Below, one piece after another: positions 1-8,327 of a DNA stretch of 64,000 bases. Made by a program: the position numbers and the translations under genes. Source of the DNA: JAEMQF01 sp963850525 (GTDB lineage: Bacteria > Pseudomonadota > Gammaproteobacteria > Burkholderiales > Burkholderiaceae_C). Numbering within the stretch: position 1 is the first letter of the stretch; each line of letters opens with the position of its first letter. Below the pieces are notes generated by a model, which saw nothing but the letters and a program-made list of their open reading frames with translations, was not told the DNA's origin and ran no database searches. Location: the NCBI GenBank assembly GCA_963850525.1, contig CAWKLQ010000004.1, positions 806,001 through 870,000 on the forward strand. Direction: 5' to 3'.

Positions 1-375
1 GTCGCCGCGCAGTTGCCGGCCGGCGAGCGCCTGGTGGCGGTGATCCAGGGCACCACGCTCGAAGGCCAGGCGCTGGTCAAGACGGTGGCCGTCAACCTCG
101 GTGCGGCGAACCCGGACGGTCGCAAGCGCCTCGCCGCCGCCGGCCTGACGCTCACCGCGCAGGGCGACAAGATGCAGGTGCTGGCCGCCAAGTTCGGCAG
201 CGCCGCGCGCAAGTCGGGCTTTGAAGAAGGCTTCGATGTGATCGAGGTCAAGCTGCCGAGCGGGCGCACCTCGCCGTATTGGTTCTACTTGCCGGGGCTC
301 ATGCTGATCATGCTGGTGTGGTGGGCCCAAGGCCGACGCCTGAATTCCGTCCTTCCCCCGGCAATGCAGGCCTAG
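1..375 (+). CDS. TRAP transporter fused permease, C-terminal fragment (DUF3394 region)
   Basis: The reading frame is open at the left edge, so only the last 124 residues are present. They match the tail of fused 4TM/12TM TRAP permeases: a soluble DUF3394-type stretch followed by a final hydrophobic segment (YWFYLPGLMLIMLVWWAQ, roughly residues 94-111 of the fragment) and a short basic end. The full protein would be the membrane permease of a sodium-driven organic acid importer. The stop codon TAG at 373-375 lies 11 bases before the aminotransferase start, so the two are probably cotranscribed. The family call rests on the tail alone. Confidence 0.7.
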   Translation, partial: VAAQLPAGERLVAVIQGTTLEGQALVKTVAVNLGAANPDGRKRLAAAGLTLTAQGDKMQVLAAKFGSAARKSGFEEGFDVIEVKLPSGRTSPYWFYLPGLMLIMLVWWAQGRRLNSVLPPAMQA

Positions 376-386
376 GGGCCCAAAGC

Positions 387-1718
387 TTGCGCGCCACGAA
401 CATCATCCACCGCAGCCTGCGCAGCAGCCCGCCACTGGCGGTCGGCGGCGAAGGCGTGTATTTGATCGACGCCGCCGGCAAGCGTTACCTTGACGCCAGC
501 GGCGGCGCCGCCGTCTCGTGCCTCGGCCACGGCCACCGCGACGTGATCGCCGCGATGCATGCGCAGATCGACCGCCTCGCCTATGCGCACACGAGCTTCT
601 TCAGCAGCGAGCCGGCCGAACAGCTCGCCGAGCACCTCGCTGCGCGCGCGCCCGCAGGCCTGGACCATCTCTACTTCGTCAGCGGCGGCTCCGAGGCTGT
701 GGAGGCCGCGCTGAAGCTCGCGCGCCAGCATTTCGTCGAAATCGGCGAACCCGAGCGCACGTTGTTCATCGGCCGGCGCCAGAGTTACCACGGCAATACG
801 CTGGGCGCGCTGGCTGTGGGCGGCAACGAGTGGCGGCGCAGGCAGTTCGCGCCGCTGCTGATGCCGGTGCTGCGCGTGGCACCGTGCTACGAGTACCGCG
901 ACCGCCGTGACGGTGAAGCGCAAGCCGGCTACACGCAGCGCCTGCTCGACGAACTCGAAGCCGCGATCCAGCAAGCCGGCCCGCGGCACGTGATCGCCTT
1001 CTGCGCCGAGACCGTGGTCGGCGCCACGCTCGGCGCCGTGCCGCCGACGCCGGGGTACTTCAAAGGCGTGCGCGAGATCTGCGATCGACACGGCATCCTC
1101 TGGATCGCCGACGAAGTGATGTGCGGCATGGGCCGCACCGGAACCCTGCACGCGGTGGAACAGGAAGGCGTCGCTCCTGACCTGATGACCATCGCCAAGG
1201 GCCTGGGCGGCGGCTACCAGCCGATCGGCGCCGTGCTCGCCCACAAGCGCGTCATCGCGCCGCTGCGCGACGGCAGCGGCCTGTTCCAGCACGGCCACAC
1301 CTACCTCGGCCACCCCACGGCGTGCGCTGCCGCGCTGACGGTGCAGCGCGTGATCGAACGCGACGGCTTGCTGGCCCAGGTGCGCAGCCGCGGCGCGTGG
1401 CTGATGGCGGCGCTCCAGGAACGCTTCGCCAAGCACCCGCACATCGGCGACGTGCGCGGTCGCGGCCTGCTGATCGGCGTCGAGCTGGTGCGCGAGCGCG
1501 CCAGCAAGGCGTGTTTCGACCCGGCGCAAAAACTCCACGCCCGCATCAAGGCCCGTGCCTTCGCGAACGGCCTGTTGTGCTACCCGATGGGCGGCACCCT
1601 GGACGGCCTGCACGGCGACCATGTGCTGCTCGCGCCGCCCTTCATCGTCAGCGAAACCGAGTTGCAGACGATTGTCGAGACGCTGGCTCAATCGATCGAC
1701 GAGGCGCTTGCCGAGTGA
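387..1718 (+). CDS. Aspartate aminotransferase family protein (class III PLP-dependent)
   Basis: This is a fold-type I, class III aminotransferase of 443 residues, a normal length. It shows the cofactor-contacting Asp in WIADEVMCGMGRTG and the Schiff-base lysine K271 in TIAKGLGGGY. Such enzymes transfer an amino group between an omega-amino acid or amine and a keto acid; the substrate cannot be read here. The open frame begins further upstream at 279, but that part is a shadow of the permease gene. I chose TTG at 387 because AGGGG at 374-378 sits eight bases before it and the homology begins just after. The enzyme probably acts on what the adjacent TRAP system imports (inference). Confidence 0.85.
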   Translation: MRATNIIHRSLRSSPPLAVGGEGVYLIDAAGKRYLDASGGAAVSCLGHGHRDVIAAMHAQIDRLAYAHTSFFSSEPAEQLAEHLAARAPAGLDHLYFVSGGSEAVEAALKLARQHFVEIGEPERTLFIGRRQSYHGNTLGALAVGGNEWRRRQFAPLLMPVLRVAPCYEYRDRRDGEAQAGYTQRLLDELEAAIQQAGPRHVIAFCAETVVGATLGAVPPTPGYFKGVREICDRHGILWIADEVMCGMGRTGTLHAVEQEGVAPDLMTIAKGLGGGYQPIGAVLAHKRVIAPLRDGSGLFQHGHTYLGHPTACAAALTVQRVIERDGLLAQVRSRGAWLMAALQERFAKHPHIGDVRGRGLLIGVELVRERASKACFDPAQKLHARIKARAFANGLLCYPMGGTLDGLHGDHVLLAPPFIVSETELQTIVETLAQSIDEALAE

Positions 1719-1796
1719 GACTTCGCGGTTTGCCGTGAGCCGGTTGACCCGACTGATCGGAATTCGCGTTCAATGAGTGAGATTTTGTGGCTGCCT

Positions 1797-2010
1797 TCGG
1801 CCCGTTGCTGCCGTTTGAACGTCCGCTTTGGGCGCGGTCACGCGTCGACGCAGGATATTCGTCATCCCGGCGAAAGCCGGGATCCACCCGTGGAAGTCGC
1901 GCGTCCAGCGAAGCGTTCATCGCGTGCAACCGGTGGATCCCGGCTTTCGCCGGGATGACGAGGTTGTTGGGCAAGCCTCGAGGCCACATCGAACGTCAGC
2001 AACGGGCCGA
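1797..2010. repeat. TIR-bounded repeat element, copy A (MITE-like)
   Basis: The gene-free stretch 1719-2072 is almost filled by this 214-bp element. Its ends are inverted repeats: TCGGCCCGTTGCTG at 1797-1810 is matched on the other strand at 1997-2010, with weaker pairing on both sides. Inside lies a facing pair of REP palindromes (1861-1885 and about 1934-1959, core GTCATCCCGGC). A nearly identical copy in the same orientation lies at 25027-25238. No protein is encoded. Confidence 0.8.
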
Positions 2011-2072
2011 TTGCCGACGGCATTTCCTACCCGATGGAACGCGAACTGGTGTGAGGCGAACCCGAACCCGAT

Positions 2073-2954
2073 TCAATGGTTCGCGGCGAAAAACCGCAGC
2101 AGCTGCTGCGCGAGCAACTCGGGCTGCTCCTCGGGGATGAAGTGCCCGCAGTCGGGGATCGCTCCGCCTTGCACGTTGGCGGCAATCATCCGCGCCGACT
2201 CGAGCGGCTCAACGCCCCGCCCGCGCGCTTCGGCGCGCGCCCCGCCGAGCGCGAGCACCGGCATGGGCAGGCGAAACCCGGCGTCGAAGCTCGCGCGGTT
2301 GTCGGCGGCGTCGATCAACATATTGCGGTAGTACGCAAATCCCGCGCGCAGCGAACCCAACTGGCTGTAGCAGCGGACGTATTCGTCGACGTCATCGCGG
2401 CTGATCGCGCCGCGCTGCCAGCTGAACGCCTCGTAAAACCAGCTGAGGTATTCGCGCTCGCGCCCCTGCACCAACGCTTCGGGCAGGTCCGGCGTCATGT
2501 GGAAGGCGTGGTGCCAGCGCTTGCCGCCTTGCGACATGTCCGGGCCGATGCCGGGAATCGTCACGTCGAGCAGCGTCAGCGTGCGCACCGCTGCGGTGTG
2601 CGCGCGCGCCAGCGCGAATGCGACGGGGCCACCCCAATCGTGCCCGACGAGGTGAAAGCGCCCCAGCTGCAACTGCTCGCACAGCTCCACCAGGTCGAGT
2701 GCAATCGTCTTCTTGTCGTAGCCGTCGGCCGGCCGCGAGCTGTCGCCCAGGCCCGGCAGGTCGGGCACGATCAGGCGGTACTGGGCGCTCAGCAGCGGCA
2801 TCACCTTGCGCCACTCGCGCCACGTCTGCGGCCAGCCGTGCAGCAGCACGACGGGCGTGCCGGCACCGGAGCTTGCGACGTGCATCGAGAGCCGGCTCAG
2901 GCGCAACGTCTGGTGTTCGATGGGCATGGCGGCTTGTCCGTCAGAGCGGGTCAT
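2073..2954 (-). CDS. Alpha/beta hydrolase, epoxide hydrolase / haloacid dehalogenase-like
   Basis: This 293-residue alpha/beta hydrolase has the features of the epoxide hydrolase and dehalogenase branch: the oxyanion-hole motif HGWP near residue 38, an aspartate nucleophile in GHDWGG rather than serine, and a C-terminal catalytic histidine in CGHFIPEEQP. It would open epoxides or displace halide through an ester intermediate; the substrate is not predictable. Its ATG at 2954 overlaps the stop of the upstream GST gene (ATGA), so the pair is translationally coupled, which suits detoxification of an electrophile. The frame stays open upstream to 3524, but that part shadows the GST. Confidence 0.85.
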   Translation of the reverse strand: MTRSDGQAAMPIEHQTLRLSRLSMHVASSGAGTPVVLLHGWPQTWREWRKVMPLLSAQYRLIVPDLPGLGDSSRPADGYDKKTIALDLVELCEQLQLGRFHLVGHDWGGPVAFALARAHTAAVRTLTLLDVTIPGIGPDMSQGGKRWHHAFHMTPDLPEALVQGREREYLSWFYEAFSWQRGAISRDDVDEYVRCYSQLGSLRAGFAYYRNMLIDAADNRASFDAGFRLPMPVLALGGARAEARGRGVEPLESARMIAANVQGGAIPDCGHFIPEEQPELLAQQLLRFFAANH

Positions 2955-3727
2955 CGCGCGGCGTCGCTCGGGCCGTCGAAGTCGGCTTGTGCGGCGCGGT
3001 GCGTCGCGTAGACGCGCCGCACCCACTGCGCGCCTGGGTGCGCCCGGTAGCGGTCGATCAAGGCCTGGAAGACGGAGGCCACGGGTTGCGGGCTGGACAT
3101 CGGCGAATTGGCGGGTCTGACGAGCATCGCGAGCGCCGCCGCTGCCGTCAGGTCGGCGATGCCGAACGCATTGCCGCTCAGGTAGCCGGTGGCGCTGCTG
3201 CGTTGCGCGACGAAGTCGAGCGCCTGCGTGGCGGCACGGTGCCCGTCCTCGATGGATTCGGGCCCAGTGATGCCGTTGCCCTTGCGCACCAGCGGCGCGG
3301 CGAGCGGAACGATGCAGGCGTAGGCGCCGCGCTTCAACGCCGACGCGCCGTCGCCGAAGACCCGCGCGAACATTCCCGGTTGGGCGAGCAACGCGTCGAG
3401 CACGGTGCGGCGCATGCGCGGCGTGAGGTCGTCGTCGAACCAGCGCTGGATGCGCAGCGCCTCTTCGCGCTGCGCCGGATCGGCGGGCAACAGCGCCGGG
3501 CTCGGGTAACGTGCGTCGAGCCACTCGAGGATGCGCGCCGAGCCGGCGATCGCTTCGCCGTCGTGCACCAGCACCGGCGTCGTGGTGCCGCCGGTGAGGC
3601 GCTTCACGGTCCCCAGGTGCGGCCCGGGCAACAGGCTGCGCCGCTGATGCGGTACGCGTTTCAAGTCGAGCGCCCAGCGCGCCTTTTCGTTGTAGGGCGA
3701 GTGGCGAAACTGCAGGAGTTCGAGCAT
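2951..3727 (-). CDS. Glutathione S-transferase family protein
   Basis: This 258-residue protein has a thioredoxin-fold N-terminal domain (about 1-75), with FRHSPYNEKARWAL followed by the cis-proline region TTPVLVHDGEAI and the GSARILEWLD stretch typical of GST glutathione sites. An all-helical C-terminal domain follows. It probably conjugates glutathione to electrophiles or acts as a glutathione-dependent carrier in the cytoplasm. It is the first gene of a two-gene unit with the epoxide-hydrolase-like enzyme. It diverges from a second GST at 3857, and the 129 bases between must hold promoters for both. Confidence 0.85.
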   Translation of the reverse strand: MLELLQFRHSPYNEKARWALDLKRVPHQRRSLLPGPHLGTVKRLTGGTTTPVLVHDGEAIAGSARILEWLDARYPSPALLPADPAQREEALRIQRWFDDDLTPRMRRTVLDALLAQPGMFARVFGDGASALKRGAYACIVPLAAPLVRKGNGITGPESIEDGHRAATQALDFVAQRSSATGYLSGNAFGIADLTAAAALAMLVRPANSPMSSPQPVASVFQALIDRYRAHPGAQWVRRVYATHRAAQADFDGPSDAAR

Positions 3728-3856
3728 GGCGCCTCCAACGGCGACTCAGGGCCTTGCAGTATCGGCGCGAAAACGCTGTTCGTGTTCGTCAAGCGCGAGC
3801 AGCAAGCTCGTGCGGTGGTGCCGTACGATCGGCCGTCACCGATCTGGGCACTCCAC

Positions 3857-4504
3857 ATGCTGCATCTGCACTATTTCCCCGGCAACGCCAGCCTCACGCC
3901 GCACATCCTGCTCGAAGAGCTGGGCGTGCCGTACCAGCTCGAACTCGTCGACCGTGCGAAGGGCGCGCACAAGGCGCCCGGGTACCTGAAGCTCAATCCG
4001 AACGGTCTGATCCCGGTGTTGATCGACGCCGACCTGGTGCTTTACGAAACCGCCGCGATTTGTCTGCACCTGGCCGACACGAACCCCGATGCGGCGCTGG
4101 CGCCGACGCTGGGCACGCACGAGCGCGCGCATTTCTACAAGCGCTTGATGTGGTTGACGAACACGCTGCAGGCGATGCTGATCCACTACTTCTACGGCGA
4201 ACGTCTCGTCGACGAAGGCAACATCGAAGCCGCGGCGCAGATCAAGGCGCATGCCGAGGCAAAGGTGGGCGCGATGCTCGACCAGCTCGACGCCGAACTC
4301 GCGCGGCACGGGCAGCCTTGGCTGCTGGGTGCGCAGTACAGCGCCGTGGACCCCTACGCGACGATGCTGTGCCGCTGGACGCGTGGCTTCAAGCGGCCGG
4401 GGCGCAGCCTGCCGCACCTGGCCCCCTACCTCGAGCGCGTGCTCGCCAGGCCTGCGGTGCAGCGAGCTTTCGAGCAAGAGGCACTGGCTCGGCCCTGGGT
4501 CTGA
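3857..4504 (+). CDS. Glutathione S-transferase
   Basis: This is a canonical 215-residue GST. Residues 1-80 form the thioredoxin-like domain (LHYFPGNASLTPHILLEEL, then NPNGLIPVLIDADLVLYETAAI, of which PNGLIPVL is the cis-Pro loop and YETAAI the glutathione gamma-Glu site). The rest is the helical substrate domain. A serine near residue 11 is the likely catalytic residue, as in bacterial beta/theta-like GSTs. The ATG at 3857 is where homology starts; the frame is open far upstream without coding character. It is divergent from, and only distantly similar to, the GST at 2951-3727. Confidence 0.88.
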   Translation: MLHLHYFPGNASLTPHILLEELGVPYQLELVDRAKGAHKAPGYLKLNPNGLIPVLIDADLVLYETAAICLHLADTNPDAALAPTLGTHERAHFYKRLMWLTNTLQAMLIHYFYGERLVDEGNIEAAAQIKAHAEAKVGAMLDQLDAELARHGQPWLLGAQYSAVDPYATMLCRWTRGFKRPGRSLPHLAPYLERVLARPAVQRAFEQEALARPWV

Positions 4505-4678
4505 CGCCGCGCCCTTGGCCGCGCTCGCGCGAATTTGTTCGCGCCCGTGACACGGAGCGGTGGACTGAGCAATCTTCACTCCCGAGAACGAAGGAGATCC
4601 CCCAGGACACGGCGTTGGCGGCGCCGCCTCATCTCCGAACAATGGGCGACTACTGCAACAGCCTTCAGGAACTGACCC

Positions 4679-4915
4679 ATGGCCACGATTCGCGCAACGG
4701 CATCCTTTCAAGATCCCGGGCCCCTCGCCATCGCGATTCGGCGCATCGCCGCGGAGTTGTATCAACTGAGCTGCGCATTGTTCGCGCCGGGAAAAATCAT
4801 TGCCGAAGTGCAGCAGATGCAGGCGCTTTGGGCCGAAGCCGACCGGGTGCAAGCCCACAACCCAGCGCGCGCTCGGGAGCTGCGCCGGCAAGCGTCGCGC
4901 GCCGGGCTCAACTGA
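4679..4915 (+). CDS. Small uncharacterised protein (78 aa)
   Basis: I do not recognise a function. This short reading frame has sensible composition: a hydrophobic/amphipathic helix (AIRRIAAELYQLSCALF), then a charged, probably helical tail rich in Ala, Arg and Gln. There is no signal peptide or clear membrane span. It follows GST by 174 bases. A purine-rich AAGGAG lies about 90 bases upstream and is too far to be its ribosome site, so the start at ATG 4679 is uncertain. It could be a helical adaptor or a chance ORF, but its bias resembles its neighbours. Confidence 0.5.
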   Translation: MATIRATASFQDPGPLAIAIRRIAAELYQLSCALFAPGKIIAEVQQMQALWAEADRVQAHNPARARELRRQASRAGLN

Positions 4916-4963
4916 TTCAGACTGCGCGGCAGGCGGCTGCGCCCGCATCCATTCAGTCTTTCC

Positions 4964-6298
4964 TCAGCCGGCGTCGATGCGCCGCGCCCAATGCTCGGTA
5001 AGCGGCGTCATCGGCTTGGCGCAGCGCCGCTCGTTGAGCAAGGCTCTGCCCACACCTCCGTCGCGCCCGCCTGAGGCGGCGGCGAGCAGCGTTTGATCGA
5101 TCAGGTCGCGCTGCGCGTGGCTGCCGCCGAAGCGGTGCGCGAAAGGTCGCAGCGGCAGCAAGCGCTCGATGCACTGGTGCATGTGCCCGCGCGAAAAATC
5201 GATCAGCGCCTGCATCATCGGCAGGCCCACCTCGGCGGCCATGGCGTGGTTGTCAGGCGGCGCCGCGCCAGGCGCTTGCGCGGCGCGCTCGCGGGCCGCA
5301 ACGAGCAGCTTCTCGGCGCGCGCAGCGTCGCCCGCGCCGAGCAAGGCGAGCAGCGCGTGCACATCGTTGAAGGCGTAGTGCCCGGCGTGCTGCAGCGGGT
5401 CGGCCCAGGCCTGCGCCAACGCCGACCAGCGGTTTCCGACATCGGTGCCGAGCAGCTGCAGGCGCCAGAGCAGCGCGGCACCGTCGAGCCATTGCAGGTT
5501 AACGGTCGCGGCTGCGCCGCCGACGTGCGCGTCGTAGAGCAGCAGCGCCGCGTCGGTGTCGAGCGACTCCAGACGAAACAGCGCCAAGTGCCACCAGTTG
5601 TGCACTGACAACCCGTTGTCGACCGCCCAATCGGCGTGGCGCTCGGTGAGCCAGGCCACACCCTCCTCGTGGCGGCCCTGCATTTCCATGACGTGCGTGA
5701 CGGCGTGGATCGCCCACGGCACTTTGGTGGTGCCGGCCACGGCGCGCCTTCCGGCGGCCTCGGCCTGAGGATACAGATTGCACTCTTCGAGGCCGAACGC
5801 GTACATGCCCAGCACGTAAGGGTGCAGCGTATCGTCCTCTGGCCAGTCGGGCAGGACGCGTGCGATGCGCGCGCGCAGGTTGCGTGCGTCGCCGCGATAA
5901 AAGTCGAAGAGGTGGGCGCAGATCAGCGCGAGCATGTCGCGCGGGTGGTCGCGCAGCAGCTCGTCCCACAGCGCACTCGCTTCGCGCCAGCGCCCGGCCA
6001 GGGCCAATTCGGCAGCGCCGAAGTGACAGCGTTCGCGCGGGTTCGCGTTCGCAAGCAAGGGACGCGCCGCGTCAAGCGCAGTTCGCGCCTGCGGCAGCAG
6101 CGCGGGTTCGGTGAGCGTGCACAGGAAGTCGCAACGAGCGACGTGCGCCAGGCTCCAGCCGGGGTCAGCGCCGGAGGCGGCGTCGAGGTCACTCAGCGGG
6201 TCGCCGAAGAACGACACGATGCGCCACAGCGCGCTCTCGAAGGCGTCAAGCGCCGAGCGCGAGCCGGTGCTGACGGGGCAGTCGCGTGGGTCGTTCAT
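4964..6298 (-). CDS. Tetratricopeptide-repeat protein (TTC38-like)
   Basis: This 444-residue soluble protein is built from helical pairs with TPR-like spacing (for example FGAAELALAGRWREASALWD and FGLEECNLYPQAEAAGRRAV). The conserved blocks GMYAFGLEE, WAIHAVTHVMEMQGR and VHNWWHLALF are characteristic of the bacterial and eukaryotic TTC38-like family. The biochemical role is unknown; TPR solenoids bind peptides or proteins. The frame extends upstream to 6487, but that part lies in a repeat. I chose ATG 6298 (MNDPRDC). It stands alone on this strand, followed by the convergent small ORF at 4679. Confidence 0.8.
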   Translation of the reverse strand: MNDPRDCPVSTGSRSALDAFESALWRIVSFFGDPLSDLDAASGADPGWSLAHVARCDFLCTLTEPALLPQARTALDAARPLLANANPRERCHFGAAELALAGRWREASALWDELLRDHPRDMLALICAHLFDFYRGDARNLRARIARVLPDWPEDDTLHPYVLGMYAFGLEECNLYPQAEAAGRRAVAGTTKVPWAIHAVTHVMEMQGRHEEGVAWLTERHADWAVDNGLSVHNWWHLALFRLESLDTDAALLLYDAHVGGAAATVNLQWLDGAALLWRLQLLGTDVGNRWSALAQAWADPLQHAGHYAFNDVHALLALLGAGDAARAEKLLVAARERAAQAPGAAPPDNHAMAAEVGLPMMQALIDFSRGHMHQCIERLLPLRPFAHRFGGSHAQRDLIDQTLLAAASGGRDGGVGRALLNERRCAKPMTPLTEHWARRIDAG

Positions 6299-6403
6299 CG
6301 AGCACCCCTCTGTGGAGCGATGGGCGCTGGGTGTGAGGGTGATGCGCGGTACGCTGGACCTGGCGCAGCGCCCGGGTTTCGGTGAGGTTTGCGCGTGCTG
6401 GTG

Positions 6404-6872
6404 GGCTGCTTTTGGCCCGTTGCTGACGTTCGAATGTCCGCTATGCGTGCATGCGTGCGTCCGTCGGAGCGGCGCGGCAGGCGGCACCCGGTGGGGCTCG
6501 GCGGGGGCTCATGCTGGGACGGTCGGCGCTGCGCGCCGACTCCACTGTGCTGCTCGCCTTGAAGTCGCGCCCCGAACTCGCTTCGCTCACTTCGTTCGCT
6601 ACGCTCGAACAGGCGGGGCGAAGTCAGTTCTGGATGCACGCTTCGCGTGCCGACTTCAAGGCTGCGCTGCTCGTCGCCGCAGGAATCGCCCCCACCAAGC
6701 CCCACCGGGTGCCGCCTGCCGCGCTCCAACCGTTCGGTGCACTGTGACGAAAAACCAGTGCGTGTCCGTGTCGATGTGTGCTGGCTTCGATCGCCACGTA
6801 TCTCTGCCGCGCCGCGCCGAACTCGACGTGCCGAAGCACATGTGAACGGCAGCAACGGGCCGAAAGCCGCCA
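6404..6872. repeat. TIR-bounded repeat element, copy B (different interior)
   Basis: The 620-base gene-free stretch 6299-6919 holds this element. Its ends, GGCCCGTTGCTGACGTTCGA from 6414 and the complement of GAACGGCAGCAACGGGCCGA at 6844-6863, are the same terminal inverted repeats that bound copies A and C. The interior is unrelated to theirs and about twice as long. It contains no REP pair but a nested foldback (6472-6508 with 6688-6724). No convincing gene is present inside. Confidence 0.65.
6472..6724. repeat. Nested inverted repeat (foldback) inside copy B
   Basis: Two arms of about 37 bases, 6472-6508 and 6688-6724, are reverse complements with few mismatches (core GCGGCAGGCGGCACCCGGTG). 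A second, inner pair lies around CTTGAAGTCG near 6559 and CGACTTCAAG near 6651. The loop contains repeated CTTCGCTCACTTCG-type sequence. It would form a long cruciform or RNA hairpin. Confidence 0.7.
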
Positions 6873-6919
6873 GCGCTGCGCCGCGGCCCTCACGCAAATC
6901 GACGCGCACCCGTTTCACT

Positions 6920-8320
6920 TCAGATGTGAGCCACCTGCGGCCAGGGGCGCTGCGCCGGCCGCAACTGCTCCCAGGCGCGCGCGACTTGCAGCACGCCGAG
7001 GTCGTCAAAGCGCTTGCCGATGATTTGCAGGCCGATGGGCAAGCCACTCGCCGTGTAGCCGCAATTGATGCTCGCCGCAGGCTGCTCGCTCATGTTGAAG
7101 GGCAGCGTGAAGGCGATGTGCTCAAAGGGCCGCGTCGGGTCGTTCGTCGGGCACGGCAGTTCGGCGGCGTAGGCGGGCATCGGGGCGGTGGGCGAAAGCA
7201 CGTAGTCGAAGCGCGCGCACGCGGCCACCGCAGCTTCGCGCATCGCGCCCATCTGGCTGTAGCCGCGAAACACCTGCTCGCCGCTGAGCCCTGCGCCGCC
7301 GCGCGCCCACTCGTGGATGAAGGGCAAGACGCGCGCGCGGCGTGGGTCCGGCAGCGCCGAAATATCCATCCACGCACGACACCGCCAGAACTGGTCCATG
7401 CCTTCGGCCATGGCGCGGTTCATGAACGCCGGAATCGATTCGACCACCGCCCCCGCCGCTTCGAATGCACGCGCCGCTGAGTTCACCGCAGCCGCCACTT
7501 CGGGTTCGACACCAAAGCCCCAGCCCGCATCCATCATCAGGCCGATCTTCAAGCCCCTCACGTCGCGATCCAGCTGGCCCCACGCGATGTCTTGCCACGG
7601 CAGGCTCATCGTGTCGCGCGCATCGGCCTGGCTCAGCACCGCCAGCAACGCAGCGGAATCGGCGACGCTGCGCGTCATCGGCCCGGCGACGCGCCCCGCA
7701 AACGGCGGATAAATCGGAATGCGCCCGAGGCTTGGCTTCAAGGTGAAGATGCCGCACCAGCCCGCCGGCAGGCGCACCGATCCTCCGATGTCGGTGCCGA
7801 CGTGCAAGGGCCCGTAGCCCGCTGCGGCGGCTGCGGCAGCGCCGCTGCTGCTGCCGCCCGGGTTTCGCGTCAGGTCCCAGGGGTTGCGCGTGAGTTGATG
7901 AAAGCTCGACAGTCCGGAGGACAACATGCCGTAGTCGGGCATCGTCGTCTTGCACAGGATCACCGCGCCGGCTTCGCGCAGGCGTGCCGACGGCGGCGCG
8001 TCTAGCGCGGCAGGCGTGAGTTCGGTCGCTGCGGTTCCGAGCGGCATGGGAGTGCCGCGCGTGGCGATGTTCTCCTTGATCGTCACCGGCACGCCATCGA
8101 GTGCCGACAGCGGCGATCCCGCAAGCCAACGCTTCTGCGCGGCCTCCGCCATCGACAGCGCCGCGTCGCCGTCCAGCGCATAAGTGGCGTGCAGGTGCGG
8201 CTCGCACGCGGCGATGCGCTTCAGCACCGCACGTGTCACTTCAACGGGCGAGAGTTCCTTGCTCCGGTAAAGGCGCTGCAGGTCGGCGGCGCTGAGGTCG
8301 TGCAGGTGCGGTGCGCTCAT
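6920..8320 (-). CDS. Amidase signature family enzyme
   Basis: This 466-residue amidase-signature hydrolase is of normal length. The catalytic Ser-cisSer-Lys triad is visible: the lysine in VTIKENIATRGTP (about residue 83), then the serine-glycine-rich signature PGGSSSGAAAAAAAGYGP and the nucleophile serine in GTDIGGSVRLPAG. It hydrolyses an amide to acid and ammonia in the cytoplasm; the substrate is unknown. It starts seven bases after the stop of the upstream peptide-type binding protein, so it is the last gene of a three-gene unit and probably processes the imported compound. Confidence 0.88.
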   Translation of the reverse strand: MSAPHLHDLSAADLQRLYRSKELSPVEVTRAVLKRIAACEPHLHATYALDGDAALSMAEAAQKRWLAGSPLSALDGVPVTIKENIATRGTPMPLGTAATELTPAALDAPPSARLREAGAVILCKTTMPDYGMLSSGLSSFHQLTRNPWDLTRNPGGSSSGAAAAAAAGYGPLHVGTDIGGSVRLPAGWCGIFTLKPSLGRIPIYPPFAGRVAGPMTRSVADSAALLAVLSQADARDTMSLPWQDIAWGQLDRDVRGLKIGLMMDAGWGFGVEPEVAAAVNSAARAFEAAGAVVESIPAFMNRAMAEGMDQFWRCRAWMDISALPDPRRARVLPFIHEWARGGAGLSGEQVFRGYSQMGAMREAAVAACARFDYVLSPTAPMPAYAAELPCPTNDPTRPFEHIAFTLPFNMSEQPAASINCGYTASGLPIGLQIIGKRFDDLGVLQVARAWEQLRPAQRPWPQVAHI

Positions 8321-8327
8321 GGCCGGC

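Noticed and set aside
279..386. Upstream extension of the aminotransferase frame
   Set aside because: It overlaps the TRAP permease tail in another frame and has no family similarity; TTG 387 has a ribosome site.
1648..1989. Small ORFs running through the REP and TIR elements (also at 24962-25335)
   Set aside because: Their translations consist of the repeated palindrome (GFRRDD, HPGESRDPP types) and recur with the repeat, not with a gene.
2955..3524. Apparent GST/hydrolase fusion frame of 483 codons
   Set aside because: The extra N-terminal part is a frame shadow of the GST gene; the hydrolase has its own ATG overlapping the GST stop.
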